Below, piece after piece: positions 10,301-18,664 of a stretch of DNA of 64,000 nt. The stretch's first letter is position 1. Each line of letters starts with the position of its first letter. A model generated the notes under the pieces. That model made no database searches, was not told the origin of the DNA, and saw only the letters and a list, made by a program, of their open reading frames with translations. The stretch is from contig NZ_CP018335.1 of assembly GCF_001902295.1 (NCBI RefSeq), positions 4,340,001-4,404,000 on the forward strand, written 5' to 3'. The position numbers and the translations under genes were made by a program. This stretch comes from Clostridium kluyveri (GTDB taxonomy: Bacteria > Bacillota > Clostridia > Clostridiales > Clostridiaceae).

Positions 10301-10425
10301 GTAAAATATTCTCCATCCTCGTTAGAATTAAAGCTTTTCTCCACTACTTTTCTATCCTGCCACAATTTTAAAATATCTTTTTCCACCTGTACAAAACTTT
10401 TATTATTATCAATTTTTTTATACAT
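7321..10425 (-). CDS. ileS: Isoleucyl-tRNA synthetase
   Basis: 1034 residues from the ATG at 10425, which has AAGGAG 8 bases upstream; an in-frame TTG at 10449 lies before this Shine-Dalgarno and is rejected. The class I signatures are present: HIGH as GKPHIGHVLTRVIKD near residue 55, and KMSKH in LKMSKHKGNV near residue 600. The editing CP1 domain lies between them and the anticodon-binding domain follows. Length and the KMSKH variant suggest the longer, eukaryote-like IleRS type rather than the roughly 930-residue type; that type is often mupirocin tolerant, which here is inference. Expression is controlled by the isoleucine T-box just upstream. Confidence 0.97.
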   Translation of the reverse strand: MYKKIDNNKSFVQVEKDILKLWQDRKVVEKSFNSNEDGEYFTFYDGPPTANGKPHIGHVLTRVIKDLIPRYKVMKGYRVLRKAGWDTHGLPVELEVEKSLGISGKPQIEKYGVEDFIKKCKDSVFTYVSQWRKMSDRIGFWVDMDDPYVTYDNHYIESEWWALKQIWDKNLLYKGHKIVPYCPRCGTALSSHEVSQGYKDVKEISVYVKFKIKNEDKYILAWTTTPWTLPNNMALTINKSYDYVEVINNGEHLILAEGLLEKLEGEYEIVKKFKGEEMLGVEYEPMFNFTPFEGKAHYVVHGDYVTLTDGTGIVHTAPAFGEDDSITCIKHNIPMINSVTTQGKFKDEVTPWKGLFVKDADPKIIAYLKEKDILYKAEKFTHSYPFCWRCDTTLLYYPRDTWFIRMSAMRDKLIKNTNDTNWYPDNIRTGRFGKFVEGVIDWGLSRERYWGTPLPIWECECGHRECIGSIEELKEKGIDVPDDIELHKPYIDEVKLKCDKCHKEMERVPEVIDCWFDSGSMPFAQHHYPFENRELFEKNFPAQFISEAVDQTRGWFYTLMAISTVLFDKSSFENCLVLGHVLDKHGLKMSKHKGNVLGPEVVLENEGADAVRWYFYTESAPWLPSRFYEEAVQDSQRKFLGTLWNVYSFYVLYADLDKFNPLEYSHFVSENVMDKWVISRLNSLIKTTEGNLDNYRITQAAESIGNFVDELSNWYVRRNRTRFWNEELVEDKIGAYVTLYNVLNKLCLIAAPFVPFMTEEIYQNLVLSLNKDVPESIHLCKWPEYDSNLVDSDLEKNMEECYKIVKLGRSARNAANIKNRQPLSEMLISVKTLPEYYDDIIKSELNIKNIVFNADLSKYVNFNIKPNLPVLGKKYGRMIPKIKQSISSMNQMDLAGKINNNEVVKIKIDETEIELNSENLLITMEGLEGFAFAGEGSTGIVLETTITEELKEEGNLREILSKIQNMRKESGFEVADKIKLYVSDNEKLEEVVKKFEAQIKKETLAVEVVYNENREYSGCNINGEKFNIAAEVLK

Positions 10426-10570
10426 AAATTGAGCTCCTTTCATCTTCAATGTTAATTTTTTACTATTTGTTTTGTTTTATACATGACTTGAATATGCTAC
10501 TTGGAATGCATACAATTATATTCATATTTAAAGCATTATTATTTAAATTAATTTTTAGATTATTTACAAT

Positions 10571-10828
10571 AAAAAAACTTCATCCAAATAGGACGAAGTT
10601 AAATTCGCTATACCACCTATGGTAATCCTAGAACACTAACATGGTATTCTATAACGCAGAATTACGTAAAAATTTACTCAGATAGTTAAATACTTTTCAA
10701 TTTTCAAACTCCCAGGTGATTTTCTCTAAGTTACCCTACGGATTCTCACCACTGGCCGCTCTCTGTAAATGATATAAACCCAAATACTTTTCCTGTTCAA
10801 AGTTTTTAAAATGTTTACTATTGAATTT
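10571..10828 (-). promoter_or_regulatory. T-box riboswitch, isoleucine specifier, upstream of ileS
   Basis: Read on the minus strand the leader has the stem I motif AGAGAGCGGCC, a candidate AUC isoleucine specifier at 10720-10718, the T-box AGGTGGTATAGCGAA (10618-10604), and a terminator pairing 10600-10591 with 10585-10576 followed by a T run. Uncharged tRNA-Ile should favour the antiterminator and turn on ileS. Confidence 0.92.
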
Positions 10829-10834
10829 TTCTCT

Positions 10835-10863
10835 ATTATATTATATGAAAATTTTATTGTCAA
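10835..10863 (-). promoter_or_regulatory. Promoter of the ileS T-box leader
   Basis: TTGACA (10863-10858) and TATAAT (10840-10835) on the minus strand with a 17-base spacer, a consensus sigma-A promoter. It implies a leader of about 400 nt before the ileS ATG. Confidence 0.75.
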
Positions 10864-10892
10864 TTTATTTACAACAAAATTTTCAAACTCAA

Positions 10893-12692
10893 TTAATATC
10901 CAAGAGCTTTCAGTATTCCATCGGCTATAGCTTGTGCAAATTTTGCCCTGTATTCATCACTGCTCAATTTTGCAGCATCCTCAGGATTTGTTACAAAACC
11001 TAATTCTGTTAATACTGCCGGTGCAGTTGTATTTTTTGCAATATAAAGCCAGCTTCCATCTTTTAAGCCTCTATTATAAGTTCCTACTTCTTCTACAATG
11101 CTGTTTTGTATATATGTGGCTAGCCTTTTACCTTCTTCATTTCCTGTATAATATAAAGTCTCTGTACCATTAGCCGAAGAAACATCAAAAGAATTGGTAT
11201 GGATACATACAAAATATTTAGCATTGACACTATTTGATATATCACAACGCTTTTGAAGACTCTCTGTAACACTCATTGGAGTGGAACGCATATCTGTTGT
11301 CCTTGTATATACTACATTTATTCCGTGTTCTTCAAGTATTTTACCTGTTTTTAACCCCACTGCCAGTGTAATATCATCTTCTTGAAGTCCATTTATTCCG
11401 GTAGCACCCACATCACTTCCCATTCCATGTCCTGGATCTATAACTATTATAGGAGCTGTACTTGAAGGCGGCGTTTGCTGAGCCTTTGCAACTATAGTTA
11501 AAGTAAGAGTTACTTGTTTTTCATATCCTGCTGCAGTGCCCTTATATGTAAATGTACCAGTTTTAGATGAATCCACTTTCTCTGAATCCCATATGACGCC
11601 CACTTTTTGGGTAGTTCCATTGCTCATAGTAGCTTGTACACTAATTGGAAGAGAGTAATCATCCCCCTCAGTTATCTGATTAGCTAAATCTGATATGGAA
11701 CTTACCATCAGTTCTTTATTTTCATTTAATGAACTTAAGGATTCTAAAACTCCCTTTGCAATAGCAGCTGCACTTTTATTTTGATAATCATCACTTCCAA
11801 GCAAACTGCTTTCCTCAGAATTAGTCATAAACCCTAATTCTACCATAACAGCTGGTGATAAAGTTCCTCTCAGTATTTCATGCTGAGACTGTCCCTCTTT
11901 AACACCCCTACTCGCACGTCCAGTATAGCTGACCATTTCATTTTGTATTTTGTTGGCAATATTTTTAGCTTCATCACTATACCCTGCATAATAAGTTTCT
12001 ATACCATTTACTGCTGAATTTTCAGCATAAGAATTACAATGTATAGTAACAAACACATCTGACTTTGCATTATTTGCTATATCAAAACGAGATTTTAAAT
12101 CTGAACTACTATCCCAGGAAATATTATCATCTTTTCTAGTGTACACCACATTTACTCCATTTTGCTCCAGTATGTTTCCCACCTTTAATGCTACAGCTAA
12201 ATCTACATCTTTTTCATTTAAACCTGATCCACTAATATTTCCTTTATCATTTCCTCCATGACCTGCATCAATAGTAACTGTATATTTTGCACTAGAAATT
12301 GGATTTGATTTTACACTAAATTGCATTTTAGATTCACCATAACTTTTGCCACTTATAGATTTTAATCCGCTTTTCACAATTAAATTATAAGTTTTACCAT
12401 AGGTATACTGAGTTTTAGGTGCAACTACCAAATCACTTCCATTATCCGCTAATTGTACAGATATCGGTACAGAATTCCCATCACCATCTACAACTACTAT
12501 ATTTGAATCATTTACTGTACTCTCATCTAACTGCATATTGAACTTTATTTTCCATGATTTATCGATTTCTATGTCTTTTCCTATAACTGTTCCATTATAT
12601 GCAGAAGCATGAACCATACTGATTTTTACAAAAGTCATAAATATAAATATAAAACTTAAAAGCATAATTTTATAAACTTTTGTATCTTTCAA
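10893..12692 (-). CDS. Secreted N-acetylmuramoyl-L-alanine amidase with two Amidase_3 domains
   Basis: 599 residues starting at a TTG with AAGGAGGTG upstream. Order: signal peptide (1-29, cleavage after HAS), Big_5-like Ig domain (about 33-127), Amidase_3 domain 1 (about 135-320), a Big_4-like Ig segment (about 330-405), Amidase_3 domain 2 (about 415-599). Both catalytic domains keep the zinc and catalytic residues: DAGHGG, NEKD, HCNS and VELGF in the first; DPGHG, QEDD, HTNS and TELGF in the second. It should cleave the amide bond between MurNAc and the stem peptide. Two active domains in one chain is uncommon. The N-terminal domain resembles that of the glucosaminidase at 29.1-30.6 kb. Confidence 0.93.
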   Translation of the reverse strand: MKDTKVYKIMLLSFIFIFMTFVKISMVHASAYNGTVIGKDIEIDKSWKIKFNMQLDESTVNDSNIVVVDGDGNSVPISVQLADNGSDLVVAPKTQYTYGKTYNLIVKSGLKSISGKSYGESKMQFSVKSNPISSAKYTVTIDAGHGGNDKGNISGSGLNEKDVDLAVALKVGNILEQNGVNVVYTRKDDNISWDSSSDLKSRFDIANNAKSDVFVTIHCNSYAENSAVNGIETYYAGYSDEAKNIANKIQNEMVSYTGRASRGVKEGQSQHEILRGTLSPAVMVELGFMTNSEESSLLGSDDYQNKSAAAIAKGVLESLSSLNENKELMVSSISDLANQITEGDDYSLPISVQATMSNGTTQKVGVIWDSEKVDSSKTGTFTYKGTAAGYEKQVTLTLTIVAKAQQTPPSSTAPIIVIDPGHGMGSDVGATGINGLQEDDITLAVGLKTGKILEEHGINVVYTRTTDMRSTPMSVTESLQKRCDISNSVNAKYFVCIHTNSFDVSSANGTETLYYTGNEEGKRLATYIQNSIVEEVGTYNRGLKDGSWLYIAKNTTAPAVLTELGFVTNPEDAAKLSSDEYRAKFAQAIADGILKALGY

Positions 12693-12919
12693 AAAATCAC
12701 CTCCTTATCATAAATTTCTAGATAATAAGATTTTAAAACTTGCATCTATAAAATTTTCCATGTAACATATACTATTATAATATAAAAAAGGTTAATTTTA
12801 TAGATTTTTATAAATAAAGTTACCCTCGTTTAAATGTTAACTTTAATATAATTTATTTTTTACACCAATTGTCACAATTCAACTTTCAAAAAATAGATAA
12901 AAAGAAAGGAAAGGATTTT

Positions 12920-13552
12920 ATGGAAATACAATGGATGGCTCATTCCTGTTTTTTATTAAAAGATTCAAAAGGGAAAAAAGTTTTAACAGATCCCTTCGAT
13001 GAAACTGTTGGATATAATACTTTTCAGGGGGATGTAGATATAGTCACCACAAGTCACAATCACTTTGATCACTGTTATACTGAAAAAATAAAATATAAAC
13101 ATCTTATAAACACTGTAGGCTCCTATAATTTATTTGAAATAAATATTAAGGGTATACCTTCTTATCATGACAAAGTACAAGGTGCTAAAAGAGGAAAAAA
13201 TATAATATTTATTATAGAAATGGATGGGTATAGAATATGCCACTTAGGAGATATAGGCTATATATTGACTGAAAATGAATTAAAACAATTAGGTAATATT
13301 GATATACTTTTCATTCCCATAGGAGGTAACTTTACTATAGATGGCAGGGAAGCTGCTAAATTAGCTAAAGCTATCAACAGCCACATAGTAATTCCCATGC
13401 ATTATAAAACCTCTTGTTTAACCTTCGAGCTGGAAGGATTAGATCAATTCCTTAAATATATGAAAAATGGAAAAAGAGTTAAAAGTAATACACTAAATAT
13501 AGAAAATAAATTATCCAATTATAATGTGGTCACTATACTTGATTTTACATAA
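12920..13552 (+). CDS. Metallo-beta-lactamase-fold hydrolase
   Basis: 210 residues. The MBL metal motif HNHFDH is at residues 46-51, with further ligand candidates at HLGDIG (about 114) and PMHYKT (about 160). It resembles the UlaG/UPF0173-like branch of metal-dependent hydrolases; the substrate is unknown. The ATG at 12920 has AAAGGA 5 bases upstream; an upstream in-frame TTG has no Shine-Dalgarno. It is divergent from the amidase and convergent with the ArsR gene, so it is monocistronic. Confidence 0.85.
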   Translation: MEIQWMAHSCFLLKDSKGKKVLTDPFDETVGYNTFQGDVDIVTTSHNHFDHCYTEKIKYKHLINTVGSYNLFEINIKGIPSYHDKVQGAKRGKNIIFIIEMDGYRICHLGDIGYILTENELKQLGNIDILFIPIGGNFTIDGREAAKLAKAINSHIVIPMHYKTSCLTFELEGLDQFLKYMKNGKRVKSNTLNIENKLSNYNVVTILDFT

Positions 13553-13582
13553 AATACAAAACACATCTCTCTTTTAAATGAA

Positions 13583-13620
13583 AAAATTTCTAAAAATTAT
13601 TTTAAATCTTTAGAAATTTT
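13583..13620. terminator. Terminator shared by the MBL and arsR genes
   Basis: A 12-bp perfect inverted repeat (13583-13594 with 13609-13620) flanked by A/T runs lies between convergent genes and touches the arsR stop codon. Confidence 0.55.
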
Positions 13621-13984
13621 AATTGTGTTCCACATGTTCTAGTCCTGCATTAAATAATCTATCTATATGTTCATCATCCAAAGAATAATAAACGGATTTT
13701 CCTTCTCTTCTAAACTTGACTAGCCTTGCAGCCTTTAGAATTCTTAATTGATGTGATATAGCAGACTGGCTCATTTGAACTACTTCTGCTATATCACATA
13801 CACATAGTTCTTTTTTAGATAAAGAATATATTATCTTAATTCTCGTATAATCACCCAAAATTTTAAAAAGTTCTGATAACTTCATAAAAGTTTTTTCACT
13901 TAACATATTTTCTTTCACATATTCTATATTTTGTTTATTAATTTTAGTACAAGAGCAAACTTCAATCTTCGAATCATCTTTCAA
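13619..13984 (-). CDS. ArsR/SmtB metal-sensing repressor with two metal sites
   Basis: 121 residues from a TTG at 13984 that has AGGTGG 5 bases upstream; an in-frame GTG lies 9 bases earlier. It is a winged helix (about 40-105). ELCVCD (Cys61, Cys63) plus N-terminal Cys10/Cys12 form an alpha3N thiolate site like that of CadC. D104-x-H106, H117 and H120 form an alpha5 site like SmtB/CzrA. Sensing of Cd/Pb and Zn is therefore expected. No efflux pump lies beside it. It sits 34 bases downstream of nrdG in the same direction and may be cotranscribed with the nrd genes. Confidence 0.88.
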   Translation of the reverse strand: MKDDSKIEVCSCTKINKQNIEYVKENMLSEKTFMKLSELFKILGDYTRIKIIYSLSKKELCVCDIAEVVQMSQSAISHQLRILKAARLVKFRREGKSVYYSLDDEHIDRLFNAGLEHVEHN

Positions 13985-14018
13985 AAATACCACCTCACTA
14001 TGAGATATTATATTATAT

Positions 14019-14543
14019 TTATCTATAATCTTTCAACTTAAAATTCTTAATTATGGTATTACCATACTGTAAACTTTTTTTAACATCAACAATTCTCTGA
14101 TTTCTAGAACCCTTAAACTTCAATCTATTGTCCTTTTTATCTTCTTCAAATTTTCCATCTACCAATACATCTATATTTTTCAATAACTCTTGCCAGGACT
14201 TGTTATCTTTATTGTCTAATATATATTCAAATGTATATCCTGTATAACACCATATATTTAGATCTAATTCTTTAATTTTATGGGCCATATATGCAAAAGC
14301 TTCTGCCTGTTCAAAAGGATCACCTCCTGAAAAGGTAACTCCCTTTATAAGAGGATTAATCTTCACATCATGGATTAAAATATTTATATCTTTTAATTCT
14401 CCTCCATTAAAACAATGGGTGGATGGGTTAAAACATCCCTTGCAGTTATGTCTGCATCCTTGTGCAAAAAATACTCTCCTCATACCAGGTCCATTTACAA
14501 GACTTTCGTGAGCAATACCTGCTAATCTAACCTTATTATTCAC
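14019..14543 (-). CDS. nrdG: Anaerobic ribonucleotide reductase activating protein
   Basis: 174 residues, normal for NrdG. The radical-SAM cysteines are Cys30, Cys34 and Cys37 (CRHNCKGC), and the SAM-binding TFSGGDPFEQ follows near residue 95. NrdG generates the glycyl radical on NrdD using S-adenosylmethionine and reduced flavodoxin or ferredoxin. The start is GTG with only a weak Shine-Dalgarno. It is downstream of nrdD, separated by a gap holding a long hairpin. Confidence 0.96.
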   Translation of the reverse strand: MNNKVRLAGIAHESLVNGPGMRRVFFAQGCRHNCKGCFNPSTHCFNGGELKDINILIHDVKINPLIKGVTFSGGDPFEQAEAFAYMAHKIKELDLNIWCYTGYTFEYILDNKDNKSWQELLKNIDVLVDGKFEEDKKDNRLKFKGSRNQRIVDVKKSLQYGNTIIKNFKLKDYR

Positions 14544-14602
14544 TATTATTCCACTTCCCTTATTAAAATATATAAAGTAAATAATAAATTGAATATTATC
14601 TG

Positions 14603-14668
14603 GTCTATTTTACATAATGTTTTTACTATACATAAAATTTTATGTAAAAATCATTAGGTAAAATAGAC
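14603..14668 (-). repeat. Large hairpin between nrdD and nrdG
   Basis: Arms of 17 bp (14603-14619, GTCTATTTTACATAATG, and 14652-14668) pair with one mismatch and enclose a 14-bp perfect palindrome (14631-14644, CATAAAATTTTATG). In the nrdD-nrdG transcript it could act as a processing or attenuation stem that lowers nrdG relative to nrdD. No T run follows directly. Confidence 0.6.
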
Positions 14669-14695
14669 AAATTCAACTTTTACAAACATGTCGGT

Positions 14696-16801
14696 TTAAT
14701 AATAAACTATTTTATTACTACCTTGTGCTATTCTGTCCTTTCTCTCTGCAGTTTTTCCTGCTCCAAATCTTTCATCCAAGGATAAATATCCTGTTACCCT
14801 TGATATGCCTTGTATATTGCCACTACCACAATGAGGACACTTATTCTCTCCATGTAAATAAGTACCACATTCCCTGCAATATCTTATATGAAAATTTATT
14901 CCTATATAGGATATATTTGTATTGTCATAGGCATAGTTGATTATATCCCTAATAATTTCTTCCGATGGATAATCATCTATTTCTATATAACTTATATGTC
15001 CACCATTACAAATTTTGTGATAAGGAGCTTCAATATCTATTTTATCTTTTATAGATATTGGAAATCCTACAGGTATATGATAAGAATTAGTATAATAGTC
15101 TTTATCCGTTATACCATGTATTTCTCCAAATATTTTTTTATCCTGTAATATGAACTTCCCACTTAAGCCCTCTGCAGGTGTAGCATAACAACTCCAATTC
15201 AGATGAGTCTGTTCTATAAATTTATCTGTATATTTTCTGATATAAGAAATTATTTTCACTCCAAGTTCCCTTGAATTTTCATCCTCACCATGATGTTTTC
15301 CCGTTAGCGCAATTAATGTCTCCGCAAGTCCAATAAATCCTATAGCCCAGGTACCCTGCTTTAATATAGGCTCTATAGAATCATCTAATTTTAAATTTTC
15401 GGAGCCTTTCATAAGTCCTTGACCTACTACAAAAGGTAAGTCCTTAACTTTTAATCTTTTTAAAATAACATACCTATGCATTAGAGATTCTTTGGCTAAA
15501 TTTAACCTATTATCTAATAGTTCAAAAAATTTATCTATATTCTTCTTAGCCAAAATTCCTAGTCTAGGTAAATTAATTGTCACCGGCGCTATGTTTCCTC
15601 TTCCTTTTGTCCCTGGTTCTCCATTCACATTTGAACACACATAAGTTCTGCATCCCATAGTAGCTGGTATCACGCCTTTATCATAATACGCTTTATTAAA
15701 ATCAGCATCTAAATTCATAAAAGTAGGATTCATTCTCTTTGAAGCTACTCTACATGCAATTTTAAATAGATAATAATAAGGATCATCTTGTTCTTTGTTT
15801 ACTCCTTTTTTAACTCTGAATATTATGTTGGGAAATATAGGCTGTTCTCCCTTTCCCAGCCCCTTTTCATATTCAGTTAAAAATACCTCGCATACTAAAG
15901 CCGCATCTTTGGATTTTGGTATCCCTAAATTTATTGAGCTAAAAGGTACCTGTGAGCCTGCCCTTGAATGCATAGTATTTAAATTGTAAATTATCCCCTG
16001 CATTGCCTGCTCTACATTTTTTCTTAACCGTTTTTCCGAAATATGTTTTATCCTATTTTCTTCTACTCCTACTTCCCTAAGATACTGTATTATTTCTCTT
16101 CTCGTAGGTTCCACAAAAACAGCCATATCATTATCAAAATCAGGATGAGACTGTCCGCCAAACATGTCATTTTGAGATGATTGCAGTAATATACAGGAAA
16201 GTTCTGCCGCAGATTCTATTCTCTTTGGAGTTCTAATATTCCCATATCCCGTATTAAACCCATATAAGAGCATTTCTTTAGTTGGTATATGAAGGCAGTT
16301 AATAGTTAAATTATAGCTATCTAAGTCATGATAATATATATCTCCATTTTCATGAGCTTTTGCTAAATATTTCGGCATAGCCCCCAAATTATGCCATTTA
16401 TTTGATTCACTAGCTATTCTAAGCAGTTTAGAACTAAAATTATTTCCTACATTAGCATTGTCTCTATCCGTTTCTACACCTATCTTATCAATAACCTTCA
16501 TAAGATCTGATTTTATATCTCTTATTTTAGTTCTTTCACTTCTATAATTTGAATATACCAATCCTATTTTTCTATGACCATTTTTCAAAAGAATTTTTTC
16601 AACTATATTTTGTATTTCTTCAACCTCTATTTCTTTTACATTACGCTCTTCTATTTCTTTTATAACTTTTTGAGTTAAATCTATAAAATCACTCTCTTTT
16701 AATTCATAGCCAATTTCTTCTGATGCACTTTTTATGGCATTAGTTATTTTTATAGAATTGAATTCTACTTTTCTACCATCTCTTTTCACAACATGTAGCA
16801 T
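14696..16801 (-). CDS. nrdD: Anaerobic ribonucleoside-triphosphate reductase
   Basis: 701 residues. The N-terminal ATP-cone (residues 1-90, from VVKRDGRKVEFN) is followed by the class III catalytic barrel. The C-terminus has the zinc site CRECG...CPHCG (about 635-655) and the glycyl-radical loop RVTGYLS with Gly671. It reduces NTPs to dNTPs under anaerobic conditions. TAGGAGG precedes the ATG. An NrdR box lies between promoter and gene, and nrdG follows in the same direction. Confidence 0.97.
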   Translation of the reverse strand: MLHVVKRDGRKVEFNSIKITNAIKSASEEIGYELKESDFIDLTQKVIKEIEERNVKEIEVEEIQNIVEKILLKNGHRKIGLVYSNYRSERTKIRDIKSDLMKVIDKIGVETDRDNANVGNNFSSKLLRIASESNKWHNLGAMPKYLAKAHENGDIYYHDLDSYNLTINCLHIPTKEMLLYGFNTGYGNIRTPKRIESAAELSCILLQSSQNDMFGGQSHPDFDNDMAVFVEPTRREIIQYLREVGVEENRIKHISEKRLRKNVEQAMQGIIYNLNTMHSRAGSQVPFSSINLGIPKSKDAALVCEVFLTEYEKGLGKGEQPIFPNIIFRVKKGVNKEQDDPYYYLFKIACRVASKRMNPTFMNLDADFNKAYYDKGVIPATMGCRTYVCSNVNGEPGTKGRGNIAPVTINLPRLGILAKKNIDKFFELLDNRLNLAKESLMHRYVILKRLKVKDLPFVVGQGLMKGSENLKLDDSIEPILKQGTWAIGFIGLAETLIALTGKHHGEDENSRELGVKIISYIRKYTDKFIEQTHLNWSCYATPAEGLSGKFILQDKKIFGEIHGITDKDYYTNSYHIPVGFPISIKDKIDIEAPYHKICNGGHISYIEIDDYPSEEIIRDIINYAYDNTNISYIGINFHIRYCRECGTYLHGENKCPHCGSGNIQGISRVTGYLSLDERFGAGKTAERKDRIAQGSNKIVYY

Positions 16802-16817
16802 ACACTATGCCTCCTAA

Positions 16818-16833
16818 CTACTATATATTGTGT
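16818..16833 (-). promoter_or_regulatory. NrdR box upstream of nrdD
   Basis: The minus strand reads ACACAATATATAGTAG, which fits the NrdR consensus (ACACWATATMTWGTKK). It lies just downstream of the -10, where repressor binding would block initiation. A convincing second box at the usual 30-31 bp spacing was not found. Confidence 0.65.
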
Positions 16834-16846
16834 ATATGTCTTATTC

Positions 16847-16875
16847 ATTATACTATGTAAAATTTAAAATATCAA
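16847..16875 (-). promoter_or_regulatory. nrdDG promoter
   Basis: TTGATA (16875-16870) and TATAAT (16852-16847) on the minus strand with a 17-base spacer, immediately upstream of the NrdR box. Confidence 0.65.
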
Positions 16876-17065
16876 TTTTGCAATTTAGCTTTATCACAAC
16901 TTAACAAACTCTCTAAGTCATATTTCTTCCATTTCTTTTAATTATTATCCCTAAATGGTACTTGATATTTTATTATGTATTATATAGTAAAATATGAATA
17001 ATAATTAAATACATAGTTAACACTAAATGAAGTATGTAAATTAAATTTTGAGGAGGAAATATTTT

Positions 17066-17257
17066 ATGATTGGAGAAATAATTGATATGAATGTTTCTCA
17101 TGCTCTTATAAGTTTTCAAGATGGAACCACTAAAGATGTAAATATTACTCATCTACCTTCAAATTCAAAAATAGGTGATAGAGTAAATATAAATCCTAAT
17201 TCCTCGCCTACTTTAAATGATAAACTAAATGATACATATCCTATAAATATATTATAA
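17066..17257 (+). CDS. Small conserved-looking protein, function unknown
   Basis: 63 residues from an ATG preceded by AGGAGGAAAT. The sequence (MIGEIIDMNVSHALISFQDG and so on) looks like a small all-beta protein with alternating hydrophobic residues, possibly OB- or SH3-like, ending in a polar tail. There are no cysteines, signal peptide or membrane segment. It stands alone between divergent nrdD and a convergent ferredoxin gene. The strong Shine-Dalgarno and following terminator support a real gene. Confidence 0.75.
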   Translation: MIGEIIDMNVSHALISFQDGTTKDVNITHLPSNSKIGDRVNINPNSSPTLNDKLNDTYPINIL

Positions 17258-17276
17258 AAACACAAAACAATAAAAA

Positions 17277-17339
17277 ACTGTGTATAAACCCGCTTAAAAA
17301 ATATTAATTTAAATACTTCACGACAAATTTATACACAGT
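17277..17339. terminator. Terminator between small protein gene and ferredoxin gene
   Basis: Arms 17277-17288 (ACTGTGTATAAA) and 17328-17339 are perfect reverse complements across an AT-rich loop, located between convergent genes. Confidence 0.55.
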
Positions 17340-17361
17340 CTATTATTTAATTTTACAATAT

Positions 17362-17550
17362 CTATTCTACTGTAATAGCAGAAACAGGACAGCTTTCTGC
17401 CGCTTCTTTAGCAGAATCCTGAGATGTTTTTGGTACTTCATTTGCCGCAGCTACTGCTTTCCCATCATCATCCATATCAAACACATCTGGACATACCTCT
17501 GGACATAATCCACAACTTATACAGGTAGCTTTATCAACTAATGCTTTCAT
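17362..17550 (-). CDS. Ferredoxin, single [4Fe-4S] type
   Basis: 62 residues. Cys10, Cys13, Cys16 and Cys54 are the expected cluster ligands, and Cys20 is the extra cysteine of the CxxCxxCxxxCP motif. The second CxxCxxC motif is absent, so this is a one-cluster ferredoxin of the Desulfovibrio/Bacillus kind rather than the 2[4Fe-4S] clostridial type found at 44.9 kb. It is a small soluble electron carrier. GGGGAT lies upstream of the ATG and the gene is monocistronic. Confidence 0.93.
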   Translation of the reverse strand: MKALVDKATCISCGLCPEVCPDVFDMDDDGKAVAAANEVPKTSQDSAKEAAESCPVSAITVE

Positions 17551-17710
17551 AATATTATCCCCATATTAATTATAATATAATTAATATATAATGGGATTTT
17601 CACCCCTTTCATCTATAATCATGAAATTATAAAACATACTTTCTATATCCAAGAAAGCTTATTTTAGTATTCTCAAAAATATGATTTATTATAGATGAAT
17701 TAAAATTATT

Positions 17711-18550
17711 TTAAAATCCTTCTAATTTGTCTTCAGATATAGTAACATTCCATCTTCCATTTTCATAAACGTCCTTTATATAATAGATCTTCTCGCTTTT
17801 CTTTTTTACATCCCAAAATTTAATAGTAGCTTTATACAATGTAGTCTTATATCCTTCCGTTTTTACTGTAACCCATACATCATACTTTTCCTTATCATTA
17901 TTTCCAATATTAGCATTCTTAAATTTATCAGTAAGCTCAGATTTAAATTCCTCTAAGTCTGTAGATAATATGAATCTTGCCGCATCTATATCTTCATTGA
18001 AATTTATTCCAATTTTTTTATCCTTATCCTTAAAATATTTATTTAATGTTTCTATTATGGAACCATAATATACTTCTGTAAAGTTACTTGGAGGCATTCT
18101 TATATTCCAAAAACTATTTATTATATTATTATCTATCCTCTTTGGTACTATGTATATTTGCTTTCCATTATAGAGATTTCCTGCTTCATCCTTATCAAGT
18201 CCTGCTATATATGAAAATTTATGAATCTTATTATTTGTCTCCATTATTTCCAGTGTATAATCTGGTTGCAGAGAAGATTTTTTAGATACCTTTTTAGCTG
18301 AAGCCAAAATATCATATAAATCCTCAATAGTATCTTGATCAGTAACTACAAATTTAAAGCCTTGATCTCTGGTACTTTGAATAGTTATCTCTTTTACCTT
18401 GCCTTGCTTTATATACTCAAAATCAGAATTTTTTAGTCCAGCTTTAACCTTTAACTGATCTAATTTACTACATCCGCATAATAAAAATATTCCTATTAAA
18501 ACAATTAATATGAAAAATATATTGATTCTTTTTTTTACAACCCCATCCAT
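17711..18550 (-). CDS. Putative lipoprotein, function unknown
   Basis: About 279 residues with a lipoprotein signal: a basic start (VVKKRIN), a hydrophobic stretch, and a lipobox LLCGC. The mature part is hydrophilic with no domain I recognise. The ATG at 18550 has AGGTG upstream; an in-frame GTG at 18559 is the alternative. It follows two other unrecognised envelope-type genes on the same strand, separated from them by a terminator, so it is probably its own unit. Confidence 0.8.
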   Translation of the reverse strand: MDGVVKKRINIFFILIVLIGIFLLCGCSKLDQLKVKAGLKNSDFEYIKQGKVKEITIQSTRDQGFKFVVTDQDTIEDLYDILASAKKVSKKSSLQPDYTLEIMETNNKIHKFSYIAGLDKDEAGNLYNGKQIYIVPKRIDNNIINSFWNIRMPPSNFTEVYYGSIIETLNKYFKDKDKKIGINFNEDIDAARFILSTDLEEFKSELTDKFKNANIGNNDKEKYDVWVTVKTEGYKTTLYKATIKFWDVKKKSEKIYYIKDVYENGRWNVTISEDKLEGF

Positions 18551-18612
18551 TACCTTCACCTACTGTCAACAATATTAAAAATCTCTAAATAATTATATCA
18601 TATTTAAATATA

Positions 18613-18648
18613 AAAAATCCCCTTCCATAATGATAAACTGAAAGGGAA
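18613..18648 (-). terminator. Terminator after the 18.7-19.3 kb gene
   Basis: On the minus strand a stem pairs TCCCTTTC (18647-18640) with GGAAGGGGA (18626-18618), followed by six T. It separates the upstream gene pair from the lipoprotein gene. Confidence 0.65.
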
Positions 18649-18664
18649 CAAATTATACATATCT

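Noticed and set aside
16849..16864. Second NrdR box upstream of the first
   Set aside because: The sequence at the expected spacing matches the consensus poorly.
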